DNA of 64,000 bases from Marisa cornuarietis (Eukaryota; Mollusca; Gastropoda; Architaenioglossa; Ampullariidae): positions 3,150,501-3,214,500 of the forward strand of contig SMMW01000087.1 in NCBI GenBank assembly GCA_004794655.1, written 5' to 3'. Numbering within the stretch: the first letter of the stretch is position 1; each line of letters begins with the position of its first letter. The notes under the pieces were generated by a model. The model saw only the letters and a program-made list of their open reading frames with translations, was not told the DNA's origin and did not search any database. Of the stretch, positions 60,701 to 64,000 are shown one piece after another. The position numbers were made by a program, and so were the translations under genes.

Positions 60701-63214
60701 AAAGCCACTCCACTTAATGTAGGTTCTGTCTGCATTGCCAGTGCAGACCTGCTTTACCATCGTGTGAAGATAACAGAGCTTGAAGGACAAAAGGTAAGCT
60801 GTTTACAAAATTCTCTTTCCTCAATCTGTAAAAAAGAAGTCAAATGTTGCATGTGATATCTGACTATAAATGCTAAGGTCATTTACAAACAGTATTATTA
60901 TTATTGCTCTCATATTTCTGATATTTTGCACAAATAGTGAACATGCATTTTAATGTGTAATTTTTTTTTTTACTGTGTGCAGGCAAATTGCTTTTTTGTG
61001 GACCATGGCTACACAGAATGGTTTTATTTAGACCAGCTTAGGCCCCTTGACCCTAAAGTCAACAAACAAGTAGCTTATCAGGTGTGTTCCTAAGAATGAA
61101 ATCTTTCCTATGTAAAGGACCTTACCTAAAATGAGTCCTTAAGTTAGTTTACTGTCTTTAAGGTCTCTGCTAATCTTCCGTCTCAGTGGTTTGTATTTAG
61201 AAAATGGTCATTTCTTTAACTCTGTGAGTCAGAACCTTTACTTTTGATACCTAAATATGGATGAATTTCAAGAATTTTTACAAAATCACAAAAATAATGA
61301 TGACAGGAAGATAAAAGTATAAATAAAGTTAAAATTTCGGGGGAAGGGAGGAATGTAACAGCACTTGTAAATCCAAAGGAAATTAAGTCTATCCAATAAT
61401 ATTCCCCAGAAGTAAATTTCAACACAGGTTTACAATTTGTTGATAATCAGTTCGATGTCTAGTCCATTATTCAGTGGATATTAATGGTGACACACTATAA
61501 TAAAATGGATGAACCACTTATGGTGATGAAAAACAACTCACAAGTCAGAAATAGGTTAAAAAGTGGTGAAAAAACTGCATTTACCCTTGTGTTGCCATCT
61601 TTTGAAAGAAAGGTACATTCAGAAAAATTCAAATCTTCAGATTAACATCTTCCTAGCCTCACATTAAGGGACATAATTCTAATCAGATGTGATTCTCCTA
61701 GTGAAATGATTAGATTCTGTTGTTTTTTGTTGGTTTGTTTTTTTTGGTTTTTTTTTTGGACAAAGTTTTGGGGGTAAAAATTATTCAGTATGATCAACAC
61801 AGGTAGGCAGTTAAGACTTGGTTGTTGCTGAAGGGTCTTGGCATATTTGTCCATCTTGGACTGAAAGAGTTAAATTCCTTCTTAACCAGACAAAGATGGA
61901 TGAACTTTTGTCTAAGTTAGCCAAAGATTTTTACGTGGTGGTTATATACAAATTTTATCAATTTCTGTCAGGTGTTTGTCCATATTTCTCCAGGAAGGGC
62001 CTTTGTAGGTTAGGGCCTTAAACTTATTCTGTTTTATGTCAGGTCCAGCATCAACCTCATACAATTGTCAGCAAGCCAAAGGTTTCTCTTTAAAATTGAG
62101 AATTTAAGCTTTCGTTTCTCTGTGTTGCTGTCACCAAGTCTTTTTTTTGAATGCCAAAATGAATCTCACTGACGTCCTGATATGTTTGCATAGGCAAAAG
62201 CTTACAGTAGCGTATCTTGTTTAAGTACCATAAGTCTAGTGGAACGTTGGTTGGTGTAATAAGTATGAGTTAATCAAATACTGTATTTGTGCTTTAGGCC
62301 ATTCCATGTATCTTGGCTGGCCTTGAGAACTTCATGAAACTCCCTACAGCTATGACAGAGCTGATAGAGCGCTCACGCAACAAAATATGTGCAGCAGAGG
62401 TTATCAGCAGGTGACTTTTGTGTGATCTTAATGGTGTGCTGCATTTGTGAGAAATCCTTTATAACATTTATTTTTCTTATTTATTTCTCATCTATGAGAT
62501 AATAAGAGACCTTTGACATTCAGAAAGTCCATTTCAGTTTCTAATTGGGTCTGATATTAGTTGTTGAGCTACTGATTCTATCTTTTTTATTATTTTTGGT
62601 TAAACTGTTGCTTACACTTGTGTTGCAGAGATCCGCTCACTTTAATGCTGTATGACACATACAGTAGTGAGGACATTAACATTAACCAGCAGATTGCAGA
62701 GAAGTTGATTCAAGAAGGAGCTCGTGTGAACATGGAGATTTTTGGTAGCAGTTCCCAACCAGCAGCATCAGATAGCAGTCGTTCCTCTAGTCCTCTCTCC
62801 CATAAAAGTGGCTATGAAGGCAATGTGGAAACTGTTTCACCTGCTAGTGAAAACTTATCTTTAAACGTTGAGAGCTCAGAAGGTGCTGGTGATGCTGGTA
62901 TCAACGCAGAGGTGCCCATGAAAAAATTGCTATATACATGGGGTTTACCTCAAGTCTCTGAAGCTGATCCGTCCAAGAGTGATAGTTCTACGAGTGCGTT
63001 CTCACAAGATTCTGTGATAAATAAAACTTCATCAAATAGCAGTGTGGCCACCATCTCTGTGCCTTCATGTTCTACTACAAAGAGCACCTTTACCACAAGT
63101 AAATCAAGTGAAGAGCACCAGCAGGTGCCAATGCCAGGACTTATGCCATTGCCAGAGTGTGGAAAATTCTTCTGTGTGTATGTTCACAAGATCTATGACC
63201 CCTACAATTTTGTG
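45747..63214 (+). CDS. TDRD7: TDRD7-like LOTUS and Tudor domain protein (3' end beyond window)
   Basis: TDRD7 proteins are germ-granule scaffolds: LOTUS domains bind RNA or Vasa, and Tudor domains bind dimethyl-arginine of Piwi-type partners. Exons: 45747-45846, 46487-46592, 46733-46838, 47260-47580, 49746-49827, 50544-50711, 52017-52040, 52365-52420, 52990-53117, 55065-55152, 55484-55518, 57986-58097, 58532-58645, 58755-58892, 59063-59150, 59654-59797, 60225-60322, 60647-60793, 60983-61081, 62298-62410, 62629-63214. Phases match throughout (951 codons). LOTUS 1 is about residues 10-80 (MIRSVLISEKHGVPASRFLG..., IPFKLFGFSRVEDFI, IPDVVRI). A second LOTUS-like region is 322-370 (NFPNGLWLTRFEVLYQEEYG). 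Tudor 1 is about 405-540 (VYVSFLRDPLDFYV, FFVDYGN). Tudor 2 is about 556-735 (FFVDHGY). A Ser-rich linker (about 790-930) leads into a third Tudor start (CVYVHKIYDPYNFV), where the window's last exon ends. Start context caccATGG is good, but the frame is open upstream. Assignment over TDRD5 rests on the multi-Tudor layout. Confidence 0.93.
47581..49745. other. Fourth intron of the TDRD7-like gene
   Basis: This 2.2-kb intron holds a short (CA)n at about 47922-47936 and a (TA)n(TG)n stretch near 48327-48348. An isolated 181-codon forward frame lies at 48982-49527. That frame has no family resemblance or splice support and is AT-rich like the surrounding intron, so I do not call it a gene. Confidence 0.6.
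50712..52364. other. Introns around a 24-nt microexon of the TDRD7-like gene
   Basis: Two introns flank the 24-nt exon 52017-52040. The second contains a T-rich pyrimidine tract at about 52109-52160 that is longer than a normal acceptor tract. It sits far (about 200 nt) from the next acceptor. Nothing else is recognised. Confidence 0.6.
53118..55064. other. Ninth intron of the TDRD7-like gene
   Basis: This is a 1.9-kb AT-rich intron without long open frames. A slightly GC-richer patch at about 54520-54680 differs from its surroundings and could be a repeat fragment, but I cannot identify it. Confidence 0.5.
56208..56589. mobile_element. TIR element with 9-bp target duplication (Mutator-like?)
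   Basis: The 382-bp element starts ggttcccggtcgtttcgact and ends with the imperfect inverse (ctagtcgaattgaccggtta then cc). The terminal inverted repeats extend about 37 bp, including the phrase agggtcagttcgactaa. It is flanked by gacttatat (56199-56207) and gccttatat (56590-56598), a 9-bp duplication with one mismatch. Long TIRs plus a 9-bp duplication suggest a Mutator-like (MULE) non-autonomous element, though other superfamilies with 8-9 bp duplications are possible. Subterminal 'ttcgacta' motifs recur several times. It lies in the intron before the exon starting at 57986. Confidence 0.8.
56672..57634 (+). mobile_element. 5'-truncated RTE-type LINE with (ACTG)n tail
   Basis: The forward frame starts inside the reverse transcriptase at GVRQGCPLSPVLFNIF (about 56672-56720) and stays open to about 57608. 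It contains the catalytic FADDIDLLAG, then TEKSKVMING, FKYLGATLSKDGSS, LYGCDTWTL and LRRLLRISYKEH. Beyond these are GHVTRHDTLSKTILQG, GGRRRGGQRKNWLTNVKDWTG and a C-terminal TTD. It ends in a short (ACTG)n tail, typical of RTE elements. A 9-bp duplication, ggggagtgt, flanks the copy (56663-56671 and 57635-57643). The truncation point lies directly after the left duplication, as in target-primed insertions that abort early. The remaining frame of about 300 codons has no stop, so the copy is young. It cannot be autonomous without its endonuclease and RT start. Confidence 0.93.
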
Positions 63215-64000
63215 GTAAGTTAAATATTTTTAATAATTTTAATCCATATAATCCATATGTAGACTTCAAAGGTCCCATGCAACTATTTTTGTCACAATGA
63301 CTGGTTAACCTTCTTTCCACAACGGAGTTTTAAAATGACGTAATAAAACAATGGCATATAACTTAAGACAGTAAAGACATCAATGGGTGGGTTGTTTTTT
63401 TTATTATTGCTGCTCTTGGGTAAACATAAGACCAAGAAACCTATACATTTTTTGAAAGGAGAAAACTTAAACTTTGCAATAAAAGTAATGAAAATTTCCT
63501 ACTTTGACTCTGGTGACAATAATAATACAAGAAAATTCACAGTTAACTATTCAATAAAGAATCAACATATCAAAAACATCAGCAAAAATCTCCATCAATT
63601 AGCAGCAAACAGAAAGGCTCAAATATCTTTAAAAGAGTTGCTTTCAACAACAGATTCTTCGTTAATGTCACCAACAAGGTCATCCTTTGGGAAACCACTC
63701 GATGAGCCACTCATTTTTTCAAGAAAAAAAATCGCAAAATCGCTCAGAATAAATTCAAAATGGCTCCAGAACTAAAGAAAAAAGACCAGACAATAGAAAC
63801 AAACTGTCTGATTGGTTGGTTTTTAATTGGGTCAACCAACAGAAGAGCTTTTCTTGGACGCTATAGCAAAGCCACGATCGTGGCTCATCATAATCTACCG
63901 GCAGGGCCACAATGGTGGCTCATCGTGCTAAGGTGATTAAAGCTCAGTACAAGATATCATTTGTCCAGATCTGGTTGAATATCCACTTCTGTTCTCAAAA
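63215..64000. other. Intron of the TDRD7-like gene running off the window
   Basis: This is the region after the last donor (GTG|GTAAGT). A 130-codon forward frame at 63383-63775 is AT-rich and Lys/Asn/Ser-rich, without a recognisable domain, so I do not call it. The repeated phrases 'gccacgatcgtggctcatca' (about 63871) and 'gccacaatggtggctcatcg' (about 63906) form a small palindrome-bearing direct repeat. Confidence 0.5.

Overview
The window reads as nuclear DNA of an invertebrate animal, most likely a mollusc (inference). Genes are split into short exons with canonical GT/AG junctions and long introns. Microsatellites, minisatellites, a tRNA-derived SINE and many short terminal-inverted-repeat (TIR) transposons fill the rest. 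The SINE carries the GGCGTAAAACACCAA-type tail that I associate with molluscs. Nothing is bacterial, viral or organellar, and there is no CRISPR array or operon.

Layout. 1-3.7 kb: repeat-rich DNA. 3.76-4.06 kb (-): one exon with a doublecortin (DCX) domain. 5.4-9 kb: a GATA microsatellite, a 46-bp satellite with a five-monomer higher-order period, and a 34-bp minisatellite. 10.7 kb: a SINE with 9-bp target-site duplications (TSDs). 12.4-14.9 kb: a decayed L2/CR1-like LINE split by a hAT-like MITE, with another hAT-like MITE just downstream. 15.65-19.61 kb (+): a four-exon gene for an unrecognised 261-residue protein; all splice phases agree. 23.0-31.25 kb (-): a complete ten-exon bystin gene (430 residues). 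32.6-33.0 kb: a LINE endonuclease remnant. 34.7-34.9 kb: an antisense fragment of the 3' end of 18S rRNA. 35.6-42.7 kb (+): eleven exons of a bacterial-type SLC6/SNF sodium-dependent transporter, missing only its start exon. 45.7 kb to beyond the right edge (+): 21 exons (951 codons in one continuous phase) of a TDRD7-like LOTUS/Tudor gene that runs off the window. One of its introns holds a 9-bp-TSD TIR element and a 5'-truncated RTE retrotransposon.

The genes do not form a shared pathway: bystin is a ribosome-assembly factor, TDRD7 a germ-granule/piRNA scaffold, the SLC6 protein a membrane transporter and the DCX protein microtubule-linked. I built the exon models by hand from splice signals, reading-phase continuity and family resemblance. 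I ran no searches, so boundaries at the ends of incomplete genes and all family names rest on recognition.
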